From Streptomyces sp. NBC_00376 (lineage in GTDB: Bacteria; Actinomycetota; Actinomycetes; Streptomycetales; Streptomycetaceae), in NCBI RefSeq assembly GCF_036077095.1, contig NZ_CP107960.1, positions 8,680,001-8,744,000 of the forward strand: a stretch of DNA of 64,000 nt, given 5' to 3'. How positions within the stretch are numbered: position 1 is the stretch's first letter; every line of letters begins with the position of its first letter. Below the pieces are notes generated by a model. It did not search any database and had not been told where the DNA came from. It worked only from the letters and a program-made list of their open reading frames with translations. Positions 17,769 to 26,211 of the stretch are shown here, in pieces. The position numbers were made by a program, and so were the translations under genes.

Positions 17769-18328
17769 TCGACGAGGTCTTCGACGCCCTGGACGAGCAG
17801 ACCGTCGTCGTCCCCGGGACCGGCACCCTGGACATCGTGATCCCTTCCCTGGCCGGCCAGCTCACCGCCGTCCACACCCAGCGCCGGGCGATGGAAGCCC
17901 AGATCAACAGCCTGCTGGAGGCCCACTCTCTTTCCAAGGTCCTGACGTCGATGCCCGGCGTCGGTGTCAGGACCGCCGCAGTCCTGCTGGTCACCGTCGG
18001 TGACGGCACCAGCTTCCCGAGCGCCGCCCACCTGGCCTCCTACGCCGGACTCGCCCCGACCACGAAGTCGTCGGGCACCTCGATCCACGGCGAACACGCG
18101 CCCCGAGGCGGCAACCGCCAGCTCAAACGCGCCATGTTCCTCTCCGCCTTCGCCTGCATGAACGCCGACCCCGCCTCCCGCACCTACTACGACAAGCAAC
18201 GCGCCCGCGGCAAAACCCACACCCAGGCCCTCCTCCGCCTCGCCCGCCAACGCATCAGCGTTCTGTTCGCCATGCTCCGCGACGGCACCTTCTACGAGTC
18301 ACGAGTCCCCGAAACAGCTACCGCATGA
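17768..18328 (+). pseudogene. IS110-family transposase C-terminal fragment
   Basis: The frame holds LIDEVFDALDEQTVVVPGTG, VLTSMPGVGVRTAAVLLVTV, FPSAAHLASYAGLAPTTKSS and the Ser-containing IHGEHAPRGGNRQLKRAMF, to a natural stop at 18328. The DEDD half and the leader that would encode a bridge RNA are missing. Confidence 0.85.
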
Positions 18329-18363
18329 CCGGCCTCGGACTTGCGTAGCTGAACCAAACGGCC

Positions 18364-18699
18364 TCACAGGCAGTCGCATCCTGTGGAGTAGAGCAGCAGG
18401 AAGAGGGCCGTCATGGCGGTCACGGTGAACCCGACAGCGGTCAGGGCGGCGAGGCCCCGACGGCGCCCCTTCGCGGGGGTGCGGAAGGTCTGCCAGGCGC
18501 CGTGGGCGAGGAGGAGACTGAGCAGCCCAGCCCCCGCGATGGTGAAGCGCGGGCTGAGGGACCAGCTCAGGTAGGCGATCAGAGCCAGGCAGCCGAGCAG
18601 GGCACAGGCGAGCAGGCTGAGGATCACCTCGGCGACGGCTTCTCCCACCGTCTCGACCAGGAACTCGCCGACGCCTTTCGCTGCCCTGCGGACCCCCAT
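18364..18699 (-). CDS. Small membrane protein of unknown function
   Basis: 111 residues: a short basic/amphipathic start (MGVRRAAKGVGEFLVETVGE), then hydrophobic segments AVAEVILSLLACALLGCLAL, SPRFTIAGAGLLSLLLAHGA and GFTVTAMTALFLLLYSTGCD, giving three predicted membrane spans. Codon use and an in-place ATG support a real gene. I do not recognise the family. It lies downstream of and parallel to the signalling operon at 18944-23911, separated by 244 bp, so membership is uncertain. Confidence 0.6.
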   Translation of the reverse strand: MGVRRAAKGVGEFLVETVGEAVAEVILSLLACALLGCLALIAYLSWSLSPRFTIAGAGLLSLLLAHGAWQTFRTPAKGRRRGLAALTAVGFTVTAMTALFLLLYSTGCDCL

Positions 18700-18943
18700 G
18701 ACGCTCCTCCCCCTTGCGTCGATGGCCCCGAGCGGGGCCTGGTATGGAGGACCCCCGCCGAGCCGGAATGGTTGCCGGGGTGCTCAAGAGTCGCCGACTG
18801 CGGCACACGGTCACACCTTGACGAAGGACATAGAGGCACCCCCCGCGGAACACGACCGTGAGCGCTGGGCGGACTGGGGGCAGGAGCACTTCGGGCGCTC
18901 GTGGGCGTATATATGCCTATCTTGGTCATCCCGCCGCTGGTTC

Positions 18944-19297
18944 TCAGGGATGGAGCAGATCCGGCCAGTTCTGCGGGACACGGTCGGCCGGTCCCGGGGT
19001 CGGCTGGGCGGCCGGGTGGCTGGTCGGCGGGGCCAGTTCGGGTCCGGACTCGTACAGGACGTCGGTGGCGTAGTTCCAGTACCACTCCTCACCCGGCTCG
19101 AAGCTCTGAACCACGGGATGCCCAGAGGACTGCCAGTGGGCGGTGGCGTGCTGGGCCGGTGACGAGTCGCAGCAGCCGATGTGGCCGCACTGCGCGCAGC
19201 GCCGGAGGTGAAACCACCAGCCCCCCACTGCGTCGCAGTCCGCGCAGCCGGTACTGCTGGGCGGGACGCTCGCCGCGATGCCGTCGATGTCGGTCAT
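18944..19297 (-). CDS. UBP-type zinc-finger domain protein
   Basis: 117 residues from ATG 19297, whose ATG overlaps the TGA of the upstream kinase gene (ATGA), with GAGGAG 8 nt before it. The ZnF-UBP fold is clear: Cys18 and Cys21 (GCADC), Cys34 and Cys37 (CAQC), GHIGCCDSSPAQHATAHWQS with Cys42/43 and His50/54, then HPVVQSFEPGEEWYWNYATD. In eukaryotes this domain binds ubiquitin C-termini. In bacteria its role is unknown, and its coupling to a histidine kinase suggests a small accessory or sensor subunit. The C-terminal tail is Pro-rich. Confidence 0.88.
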   Translation of the reverse strand: MTDIDGIAASVPPSSTGCADCDAVGGWWFHLRRCAQCGHIGCCDSSPAQHATAHWQSSGHPVVQSFEPGEEWYWNYATDVLYESGPELAPPTSHPAAQPTPGPADRVPQNWPDLLHP

Positions 19298-20757
19298 ACG
19301 GACTCCTCGGTGGTTGTGGTTTCGGTCTCGGGGGCGGTCAGCGGCAGCAGCACCTGGAATCGCGTGTCGCCCGGTACGGACTCGACCTGGAGGCTGCCAT
19401 GGTGCTTGTTGACGACGATCCGCCAGCAGATGTCGAGGCCGAGTCCGGTGCCCTCCCCGATGGACTTGGTGGTGAAGAAGGGGTCGAAGATGCGGCTGCG
19501 GATGTCCTCGGGGACGCCGGGGCCGGTGTCGCGGAACTCCACGAGCAGTCGGTCGCCCTCCCTGGCCGTGCGGACCGTCAGGGTGCCGTCGTGGCCCGTG
19601 CTGCCGATGGCGGCCACCGCGTTGTCGATGAGGTTGGTCCACACTTGGTTGAGTTCCGCCGGGTAGGCGGGTATTTCGGGGAGGGAGCGGTCGTAGTCCT
19701 TGGCCACCCTCACCCGAGGGCCGATCTTGCCGGACAGCATCAGCAGCGTGCTGTCGAGGAGTTCGTGGACGTCGACGTCCTGGTGAGGGGCGCGGTCGAG
19801 CTGCGCGTACTGCTTGGCCGCGTCCACCAGGCGGGAGATGCGGGTGGTGGAGTCGTCGATCTCGTCCATCAGCAGCTCGGTCTCGACCGTGTAGTTGAGC
19901 CAGCCGATCGCCCCCGGCAGGATGCCTTCGCCCACGGTCGCCGCGACCTGGTCCAGCCAGTCGGTGTCCAGCCCGGCCTGGACGAAGACCGGCGCGATCC
20001 GCCAGCCCTCCGGGATGCCGTGATCCTCCAGCCAGCCGGCGAGCTCGTCCTCCCGGTCGGACGCCTCCAGAGGGGTCAGCATTGGTGCCTTGGCGACGCG
20101 TTCGGCGGTGCGTTCCTGGATCTCGATGAGCTCGGCGAGGGCCGCTCGGGAGTAGCGGCCCTGGGCGATGACCGCCAGTTTGTTCCGCATCCTGCCGACC
20201 CGCTCACGCAGCGCCGCGGTGGCGCGGACGGCGGCCGCGGCCGGATTGTTGAGCTCGTGGGTGAGTCCGGCGGACAACGATCCGAGCGCCAGCAGGTGTT
20301 CCCGCTGGCCAATGGCCCGCTGGGTTTTCTTGGAGCCGAAGAAGAGCCCCTCCAGCAGGTGCGTCGGCATCGGGAACCACTCCCGCATGACGTCCGCGAA
20401 CGACTGTGCGGGCAGTACGAAGAACCGGGTGGGTTCCGTCACCCGCATGGAGTTGATGTACGTCTGCGGGACCTGGTCGCCCAGATATGCCTGCATGGCC
20501 CCCGCGTACACGCCGCGCTGCGAGGTCCGGCTGACCTCCACATCGTCGCCGCCGACCCGGCGGGACAGTACGACGGTTCCCTCGACCATCACGTAGAAGC
20601 AGGTCGCCGGGTCGCCCTCGGTGTACACCGGGCCGGGTTCGAACTGTTCCATCCGTCCCTCGGAGCACAGCCGTCCGAGCTGCTCCGGGGAGAGCTTCTC
20701 GAAGAGGAACAGCGAGCCGATCTCGTGCGGGTCGCAGGCCATGACCTGTGCGCTCAT
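19294..20757 (-). CDS. Sensor histidine kinase with cyclic-nucleotide-binding-type N-terminal domain
   Basis: 487 residues. Residues ~10-125 form a CRP/cNMP-like sensor (LFLFEKLSPEQLGRLCSEGR, PGPVYTEGDPATCFYVMVEG). A dimerisation/phosphoacceptor region follows with LSAGLTHELNNPAAAAVRAT (His167). The ATPase domain shows the N box ELNQVWTNLIDNAVAAIG, FRDTGPGVPEDIRSRIFDPF (G1/F) and GEGTGLGLDICWRIV (G2). It is soluble, so the signal is cytoplasmic. The partner receiver is probably the flavoprotein fusion at 22235-23911. Before the IS110 insertion the two genes overlapped as ATGA; the element now separates them by ~1.48 kb but leaves this ATG intact. The upstream context is now IS sequence, so expression may be changed or lost. 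Confidence 0.9.
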   Translation of the reverse strand: MSAQVMACDPHEIGSLFLFEKLSPEQLGRLCSEGRMEQFEPGPVYTEGDPATCFYVMVEGTVVLSRRVGGDDVEVSRTSQRGVYAGAMQAYLGDQVPQTYINSMRVTEPTRFFVLPAQSFADVMREWFPMPTHLLEGLFFGSKKTQRAIGQREHLLALGSLSAGLTHELNNPAAAAVRATAALRERVGRMRNKLAVIAQGRYSRAALAELIEIQERTAERVAKAPMLTPLEASDREDELAGWLEDHGIPEGWRIAPVFVQAGLDTDWLDQVAATVGEGILPGAIGWLNYTVETELLMDEIDDSTTRISRLVDAAKQYAQLDRAPHQDVDVHELLDSTLLMLSGKIGPRVRVAKDYDRSLPEIPAYPAELNQVWTNLIDNAVAAIGSTGHDGTLTVRTAREGDRLLVEFRDTGPGVPEDIRSRIFDPFFTTKSIGEGTGLGLDICWRIVVNKHHGSLQVESVPGDTRFQVLLPLTAPETETTTTEESV

Positions 20758-20996
20758 TAGAGGACCATCCCTTCTGCAGCCCTCTTCGGTAGGGTTGTGA
20801 CCTCTCGGTCCCGGTGGGTGCACGGCCAAGTGCGCGAGCCGTTCGACGGCCAGCATGAGTTACGCCGGCCCCGCCGGGCCGAGGCCGTCTGATCGGCTTC
20901 AGGGACACGCCCCGCAGAGGGCCGATCAATGAGCTCGCGGCAGACGACCTCACCACCGGGCAGGTGCTCCGTAGACGTCACAGGAGTACTTCTTTC
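20758..20996 (+). ncRNA. Predicted bridge RNA of the IS110 element at 20753-22233
   Basis: The leader carries four short guides in bridge-RNA order. GTGCGC (20830-20835) equals the left target flank. CATGAG (20854-20859) is the complement of the junction CTCATG. TCAGGGA (20899-20905) equals the element's 3' end. AATGAG (20928-20933) is the complement of the 5' junction CTCATT. A perfect stem TGATCGGC/GCCGATCA surrounds the left-donor guide. Each match is only 6-7 nt, so the support is the joint order and position rather than any single match. Confidence 0.65.
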
Positions 20997-22217
20997 GTGT
21001 TCATCGGATGGGACTGGGCGACCGAGACCCACGACGTCGGCGTCATGGACAGCTCCGGCACCCGCGTGGACCGCTGGGAGCTGGCACACACCGAGCAAGG
21101 CATCGAGGCGACCCTCAAACGCCTTGCCCGGCACGGGAGTCCGGCCGACTTGCCGGTGGCGATCGAGACGACCCGCGGCCTGGTCGTGGACCGGCTGCTG
21201 GCCGCCGGCCACCCGGTGGTGCCTGTGCACCCGAACGCCTTCCACGCCATGCGCCCGCGCTGGGGAGCCTCCAAGGCCAAGACCGACGCCGGGGACGGCC
21301 ACAAGCTGGCCGACTACCTGCGCACCGACGGTCACCAGCTGCGACGGCTGACCCCGACCGACCCCAGGACCCTGGAGCTGCAGGCCCTCACCCGCCAGCG
21401 CGCCGACCACGTCGAGGCCAAGATTGCCGCCGTCAACCAGTTCGATGCCCAGCTCGACCAGCTGTGGCCGGGCGGCAAGGCGGTCTTCGCCGACCGCGAC
21501 AGCGACATCGCTCTGGACTTCCTCGACCGCTACCCGACCCCGCAGGCTGCCGCCAAACTCACCCCCGCCAGGCTGGAAGCGTGGTGCAAACGGCGCGGTT
21601 ACTCCGGCAAGCGCACCGGCAGGCAGCTCATCGAGCGCCTGCGCGCCGCCCCGGCCGCCGCCACCCGGCTCGGTGAGGCCACCGTCGCCACGCTCATCCG
21701 CGTCCAGGTCCAGCTCGTGCGGGCCATGCGCGCCACGATCCGCGAGCTGGACCGCGAGATCACCACCGCCGTCGAAGGACACCCCTACGCGCCGCTGCTG
21801 GTCTCCATGCCCCGCATCGGGAAGGTCAACCTCGGACAGATCATCGGTGAGATCGGCCCGATCCTCGAACGCGCCGATTCCTGCGAGCAGTTCGTCGCCG
21901 AGACCGGAGTCGTCCCCGTCACCCGGGCCTCCGGGAAGTCCCATGCCGTGACCTTCCGTTTTGCGACGAACCGGAGAGCCCGTGTCGCGATCACGACCTG
22001 CGCGGACAACAGCCGCCACGGCAGCGACTGGGCAGCGAAGATCTACACCGACGCGCGGGCCCGCAAGAAGCGTCACCCCCACGCCACCCGTATCCTCGCC
22101 CGCGCCTGGCTCCGCGTGATCTGGGCCTGCTCGCGTGACGGAGCCTGCTACGACCCCGGGATCCATCAGGCCAACGGGAAGATCAACACAGCCGACGACA
22201 CCCTCTTGGCGGCATAG
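20997..22217 (+). CDS. IS110-family DEDD transposase
   Basis: 406 residues from GTG 20997 (AGGAG 10 nt upstream): VFIGWDWATETHDVGVMDSS with the first Asp, ETTRGLVVDRLLAAGHPVVP, SKAKTDAGDGHKLADYLRTD, then the C-terminal Transposase_20 region VSMPRIGKVNLGQIIGEIGP and TGVVPVTRASGKSHAVTFRF with the Ser segment. It is only distantly similar to the transposase at 7066-8262. An in-frame GTG at 20964 would add 11 residues within the leader and is less likely. Confidence 0.88.
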   Translation: MFIGWDWATETHDVGVMDSSGTRVDRWELAHTEQGIEATLKRLARHGSPADLPVAIETTRGLVVDRLLAAGHPVVPVHPNAFHAMRPRWGASKAKTDAGDGHKLADYLRTDGHQLRRLTPTDPRTLELQALTRQRADHVEAKIAAVNQFDAQLDQLWPGGKAVFADRDSDIALDFLDRYPTPQAAAKLTPARLEAWCKRRGYSGKRTGRQLIERLRAAPAAATRLGEATVATLIRVQVQLVRAMRATIRELDREITTAVEGHPYAPLLVSMPRIGKVNLGQIIGEIGPILERADSCEQFVAETGVVPVTRASGKSHAVTFRFATNRRARVAITTCADNSRHGSDWAAKIYTDARARKKRHPHATRILARAWLRVIWACSRDGACYDPGIHQANGKINTADDTLLAA

Positions 22218-22234
22218 AGGTTGACTCAGGGAAC

Positions 22235-23911
22235 TCATGACTGCTCCAGGAAGCGGTGGACGAGTATCACGGCCATGGCTCCCTCTCCCACGGCGGACGC
22301 GACGCGCTTCGCGGACCGGGCGCGCGCGTCGCCCGCCACGAACACACCCGGGATGCTGGTCTCCAGGTAGTAGGGCGGCCGGTCCAGTGCCCATTCGGCA
22401 GGGGGGCGCCCGTCCGGCGTCAAATCCGGTCCGGCGAGGATGAAGCCGTTCTCGTTGCGCAGCACAGTCCCGCCGAGCCAGTCGGTCAGCGGGGCGGCAC
22501 CGATGAAGACGAACATCCACTGGGCATCGACGACTTCGGTGGCGCCGGTCACGGTATCCCGCAGAATCAGCCGTTCCAGGTGCTCCTCGCCGTGCGCCTC
22601 CTCGACGACGGTCCGGGGCCGCACAGTGATGTTCGGGGCCTCGTCGATCTGCTGGATCAGGTAGTACGACATCGACGCTGTCAGGGACTCACCGCGCACC
22701 AGCATGGTCACCGACTTCGCGCCCCGAGCCAGGAACACTGCCGCCTGCCCGGCGGAATTCGCGCCGCCGACGACGTACACGTCCTGGCCCTCGCAGGACG
22801 ACGCCTCGGTGAGGGACGAGCCGTAGTACACCCCGCAGCCGGTCAGCTCGTCGCATCCCGGCGCCCCCAGCTGCCGGTACGACACGCCGGTCGCCAGGAT
22901 GACGCTGTGCGCGGCGACCGCTGAGCCGTCGGAGAAGCGCACGACGCGCGCCGGACCGTTCACCTCCAGCCCCGTGACCTCGCGAGCGGTGAGGATCTCG
23001 GCACCGAAGCGGCTCGCCTGGCGGCGGGCACGATCGGTCAGCTGCGCACCGGACACGCCGTCCGGGAAGCCGAGGTAGTTCTCGATACGGGAACTCTGGC
23101 CGGCCTGTCCACCGGTCGCCGACCGCTCGACCAGTACGGTCCGCAGCCCCTCGGAGGCCCCGTACACCGCCGAGCCGAGTCCGGCCGGGCCGCCGCCGAT
23201 GATGACGAGGTCGTAGAACGCGGCGGTCGGCGTGGTCGCGAGCCCCACGTGGGCGGCCAGTTCGGTCGACTCCGGCTCGATCAGCGCGGTACCGTCCGGC
23301 GTGATCACCAGGGGGAGCCGTCGGCCGTCGGCCCCGGCCGCCGCCAGAAGCCTCTGCCCCTCCGGTTCGTCGGAGGAGTACCAGCGGTACGGCACCTGGT
23401 TGCGGGCGAGGAATTCGCGCGCCCGCGAGGAGGGGGCGGACCAGCGGTGCCCGACCACCTTGGTGGCGGGTACCGGGCGGTAGTCGCTGGATCGCCAGGC
23501 CGTGAGGAGATCGTCCAGGACCGGGTAGAGCTTCTCCTCGGGCGGGTCCCAAGGCTTGAGGAGATAGTGGTCGAGGTCGACGACGTTGATCGCGTCGATG
23601 GCAGCGTCGGTGTCGGCGTAGGCGGTCAGCAGCACGCGCCGCGCCCCCGGGTACACGCCGAGGGCTTGTTCGAGGAACTCGATGCCGTTCATCTGCGGCA
23701 TCCGGTAGTCGGCGAGGATCACGGCCACCAGGTCGCCGCGCAGCTTCAGCTCGCGCAGCGCCTCCAGCGCGGATTCGCCGGACTCGGCGCGTACGATCCG
23801 GTAACCGCCGCCGTAGCGGCGCCGCAGGTCGCGGGCGATGGCGCGGGAGACTCCCGGGTCGTCGTCCACTGTCAGGATGACGGTCCGCGTTGCGTCGGTG
23901 GCCTGTGCCAT
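22235..23911 (-). CDS. Response-regulator receiver fused to a thioredoxin-reductase-like flavoprotein
   Basis: 558 residues. The N-terminal receiver has acidic residues 16-18 (TVDDDPGVSR), phosphoacceptor Asp68 (VAVILADYRMPQMNG), a TAYAD switch segment and Lys119 (HYLLKPW). After a linker come an FAD-binding motif GGGPAG (239-244) and an NAD(P) motif VGGANSAGQAAVFLA (~381-395), with the C-terminal ETSIPGVFVAGDARARSAKR. Where thioredoxin reductases have the redox CxxC this protein has VYYGSSLTEASSCEG, with no CxxC, so it is unlikely to reduce thioredoxin classically. Phosphorylation by the downstream kinase may control a flavin redox activity. GGAGG lies just upstream of ATG 23911. It was the first gene of the operon. 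Confidence 0.9.
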   Translation of the reverse strand: MAQATDATRTVILTVDDDPGVSRAIARDLRRRYGGGYRIVRAESGESALEALRELKLRGDLVAVILADYRMPQMNGIEFLEQALGVYPGARRVLLTAYADTDAAIDAINVVDLDHYLLKPWDPPEEKLYPVLDDLLTAWRSSDYRPVPATKVVGHRWSAPSSRAREFLARNQVPYRWYSSDEPEGQRLLAAAGADGRRLPLVITPDGTALIEPESTELAAHVGLATTPTAAFYDLVIIGGGPAGLGSAVYGASEGLRTVLVERSATGGQAGQSSRIENYLGFPDGVSGAQLTDRARRQASRFGAEILTAREVTGLEVNGPARVVRFSDGSAVAAHSVILATGVSYRQLGAPGCDELTGCGVYYGSSLTEASSCEGQDVYVVGGANSAGQAAVFLARGAKSVTMLVRGESLTASMSYYLIQQIDEAPNITVRPRTVVEEAHGEEHLERLILRDTVTGATEVVDAQWMFVFIGAAPLTDWLGGTVLRNENGFILAGPDLTPDGRPPAEWALDRPPYYLETSIPGVFVAGDARARSAKRVASAVGEGAMAVILVHRFLEQS

Positions 23912-24207
23912 ACTCCTCCGCCCTGCGCGCTCCCGACGGCCGGCACGACGAGCTGCCCGGGCACGCTCCCGACCATCGTATGTTCGATCGAGCCGGACCG
24001 CTTCGGCTGCTACGGCCCGTGCGGCCCGGGTGACCTGACGGTGACAGAGCGCTGCCGAGCCGGAGCACCACCTGGTGTGCCGCCAGAGCTCACCAGCACG
24101 GGTACGTCACGGGGGCGCCGACCGGCCGGGCACGGCCCGCGTGCGCCGCACACCAAGCCGTCGCAGGCTGGGGGCACGACCCAGCAGTACGCGACGAAAG
24201 GTGACCG
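23912..24207. other. Divergent intergenic region
   Basis: 296 bp between the start of the receiver-flavoprotein gene (minus) and an NmrA-type remnant (plus). It must hold the signalling operon's promoter. A weak CACCA-CC-TGGTG palindrome is visible near 24066; nothing firmer was found. Confidence 0.4.
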
Positions 24208-24621
24208 ATGAAGTTCGCAGTGATCGGCGGTACGGGGCTGATCGGATCGCAGGTCGTGAAGAAGCTGAACGTGGCAGGGCACAAGGCCGTGCCGCCGGAG
24301 TTCGTCGCCGCGGTCCTGTCGTGGACCACTGAGGGTGACGTCGTCCGTCTGCCCACCACCCCGATCCAGCCGATCGCCGCCCAGGACGTCTCCGACGCCG
24401 TCGCCGAAGTCGCCGCGGGTACCCCCTGAACGGCACTCTCAACGTCGGCGGGCCCGACGTCTTCCCCCTCGACGACCTCGGACGGATCATCCTTGACGCC
24501 CGTCCCGACGGTCGCAGCGTCGTCACCGACGGCATGTTCGCCGACTGTCAGCGGCGACGTTCTCATCACCGAGGGCGACGCCCGTATCGCCCCCACGCAC
24601 TACACGGACTGGCTCTCCTGA
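24208..24621 (+). pseudogene. NmrA-type NAD(P)-binding protein, internally deleted and frameshifted
   Basis: MKFAVIGGTGLIGSQVVKKL gives the Rossmann GGTGLIG motif, but after AGHKAVPPEF the sequence jumps straight to VAAVLSWTTEGDVVRLPTTP and VSDAVAEVAAGTP. It then continues in other frames (LNGTLNVGGPDVFPLDDLGR, then RIAPTHYTDWLS). Compared with the relative at 60421-61149, about 100 middle residues are missing. Confidence 0.85.
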
Positions 24622-24652
24622 CCCAGCCCGCCTATCGGAGGAGGCCTCATCC

Positions 24653-25093
24653 ATGGCGAACAATGAACCGACGGCGGGCGGCGCCGGAAGCCGGCCACGC
24701 TCGGAAGCGTGGAAGACGGCGCTCACCGTGCTGCAGTCGGCGAAACCGCCGTTCGTTCCGGAGGGGGCAGAGGCGATGACGGTTCTCGTCGAATTCCCTC
24801 CCGGTGATCCTGGCACCCCTCCCCACCGGCACTCGGGACCCGCCTTCGGCTACATGCTGGAGGGGGAGATGGTCTTCGAGCTGGAAGGCGAGCCCGAGCG
24901 GGTGATCAGGGCCGGGGAGACGTTCTGGGAGCCAGGTGGCGATGTCGTCCACTACCAGGACGGCAACAACCGGACGGACTCCTGGAGCCGATTCCTCGTC
25001 ACCATGTTGTGTGCGCCCGGTCAGCCCATGCTCACTCTGGTCGATGACGAGGAGCTGGCCCGACGTCAACACCTGCGAGCTCCAAGGGCTTGA
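24653..25093 (+). CDS. Cupin-domain protein
   Basis: 146 residues from ATG 24653 with GGAGGAGG 9 nt upstream. It is a single cupin barrel: motif 1 GTPPHRHSGPAFGYMLEGEM (His-x-His metal ligands and Glu) and motif 2 AGETFWEPGGDVVHYQDG (final His). Such small cupins bind a metal and act as isomerases, dioxygenases or sensors; the substrate cannot be told. It sits 31 nt after the broken NmrA-type gene, with which it may once have formed an operon. Confidence 0.85.
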   Translation: MANNEPTAGGAGSRPRSEAWKTALTVLQSAKPPFVPEGAEAMTVLVEFPPGDPGTPPHRHSGPAFGYMLEGEMVFELEGEPERVIRAGETFWEPGGDVVHYQDGNNRTDSWSRFLVTMLCAPGQPMLTLVDDEELARRQHLRAPRA

Positions 25094-25145
25094 ACGAGAC
25101 CGCAGAGCTTTCCCCAGGGCCCGTCCTCGGCCTGTCAAGGGCTTG

Positions 25146-25245
25146 TGGAAGCCGGGATGAGCCGGGAGCGGAGCCGGGCCGCGTCCTGTCCGGGAGGCGG
25201 CCCGTAGGCGCTGCGGTACTCGCGGTTGAACCGCGTTGGCGGTGG
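25146..25245 (-). pseudogene. AraC-family regulator C-terminal scrap
   Basis: The minus frame reads RFNREYRSAYGPPPGQDAAR then LRSRLIPAS, matching the end of the second helix-turn-helix of AraC-type proteins (FxREYxxxYGxPP). The rest of the gene is absent. Confidence 0.5.
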
Positions 25246-25386
25246 TCCGGGAACTGGGCATCGCGGGCATCGGCCCACTGGCCGCGTTCAGGCCGAGCCG
25301 TGCCGATCCTCCCCGAGCATCTCGCATGCGCTCTGGCCGTCCGGACGGCGTGACACACTGACGGCTCAGGCAGCGGTGAACGGGGG

Positions 25387-26115
25387 ATGATCCGGTTGGG
25401 TCTGGAGATCGAGAGCCGGCCGTCGGAGCTGCCGTTCATCGAGCGGGTGTGGCGCAGCCGCAGCGGCGAAGTGGGCCGGATGACGTCGATTGCGACATCG
25501 CACTGGGAGCTCGTCTTCTGGGAGCACCACGGCCAGGTCCAGGCAACCGTACTGGGCCCAGAGCCCAAGGCATGCCCGGCCCCCGTCCCCAAGGACGCCA
25601 CGTTCTTCGGCATCAGCTTTGCCCTCGGCACCTCGATGCCGCACATACCGATCAGCCGGCTCGTGGGCGGTAGCGCGGAGATACCCGACGTGACGCGGCG
25701 CTCCGTCTGGCTGAAGGGCTCCGCTTGGCACCCACCCGATTACGACAACGCCGAGGCGTTCGTACGGCGCATGGTGCGTGAGGGCATCGTGGACTGCGAC
25801 CCGATCGTGCCCGCCGTGCTCGACGGCGCTTCCCCTGGTGTCTCCGAGCGCACCCTCCAGCGGCGTTTCGTCGCGGCGACGGGCCTCACCCGGGGCGCCA
25901 TCCGACAGATCCACCGCGCCCGCGAGGCGGCGGTACTGATCCAGGAGGGTGTGTCGGCCCAGGATGTCGTGCACCGGCTGGGCTACTTCGACCAGCCGCA
26001 TCTGGCGCGGTCTTTAACCCGGTACATCGGCCGGACCACCACTCGGCTGAGAGCTCCGGACAAGGCGGAGCCCCTGTCGCTTCTGTACAAGACTTCAGCC
26101 TCGATGCCCGCATAG
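25387..26115 (+). CDS. AraC-family transcriptional regulator
   Basis: 242 residues. The N-terminal ~150 residues (IESRPSELPFIERVWRSRSG, SHWELVFWEHHGQVQATVLG) resemble the sensing part of DUF6597/AraC regulators. The C-terminal domain has two helix-turn-helices, VSERTLQRRFVAATGLTRGA and VSAQDVVHRLGYFDQPHLAR. It lies 96 bp upstream of and parallel to a RibD-type reductase, a pairing often seen, so it may control that gene. ATG 25387 follows a G-rich stretch; the start is not certain. Confidence 0.85.
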   Translation: MIRLGLEIESRPSELPFIERVWRSRSGEVGRMTSIATSHWELVFWEHHGQVQATVLGPEPKACPAPVPKDATFFGISFALGTSMPHIPISRLVGGSAEIPDVTRRSVWLKGSAWHPPDYDNAEAFVRRMVREGIVDCDPIVPAVLDGASPGVSERTLQRRFVAATGLTRGAIRQIHRAREAAVLIQEGVSAQDVVHRLGYFDQPHLARSLTRYIGRTTTRLRAPDKAEPLSLLYKTSASMPA

Positions 26116-26211
26116 TCTTCCTGGCGCAGCCGACGGAGTCGGTTCGTCCCGGTCAGAGGGCCGTCCCGGCCAGGACCGGGCAGACGACCCCGAACTCAGC
26201 ACGGAGGAATC

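Larger units (their letters stand above)
20753..22233 (+). mobile_element. IS110-family insertion sequence in the stop/start overlap of the signalling operon
   Basis: CTCAT occurs at both limits (20753-20757 and 22234-22238), leaving a ~1481-bp element. Joining the flanks restores the flavoprotein stop TGA overlapping the kinase ATG. CT inside the repeat is a likely core dinucleotide. There are no inverted repeats. The element has a 239-nt leader and one intact transposase gene, transcribed opposite to the operon. Confidence 0.85.

Noticed and set aside
17768..18328. Search for a bridge RNA with the third IS110 copy
   Set aside because: This copy lacks its 5' half and leader, so no guides can be present.
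20757..22520. Apparent small gene between the flavoprotein and kinase, split by the IS110 element
   Set aside because: Joining the element's flanks removes it completely and yields a direct ATGA overlap; the frame is mostly IS110 leader and antisense transposase.
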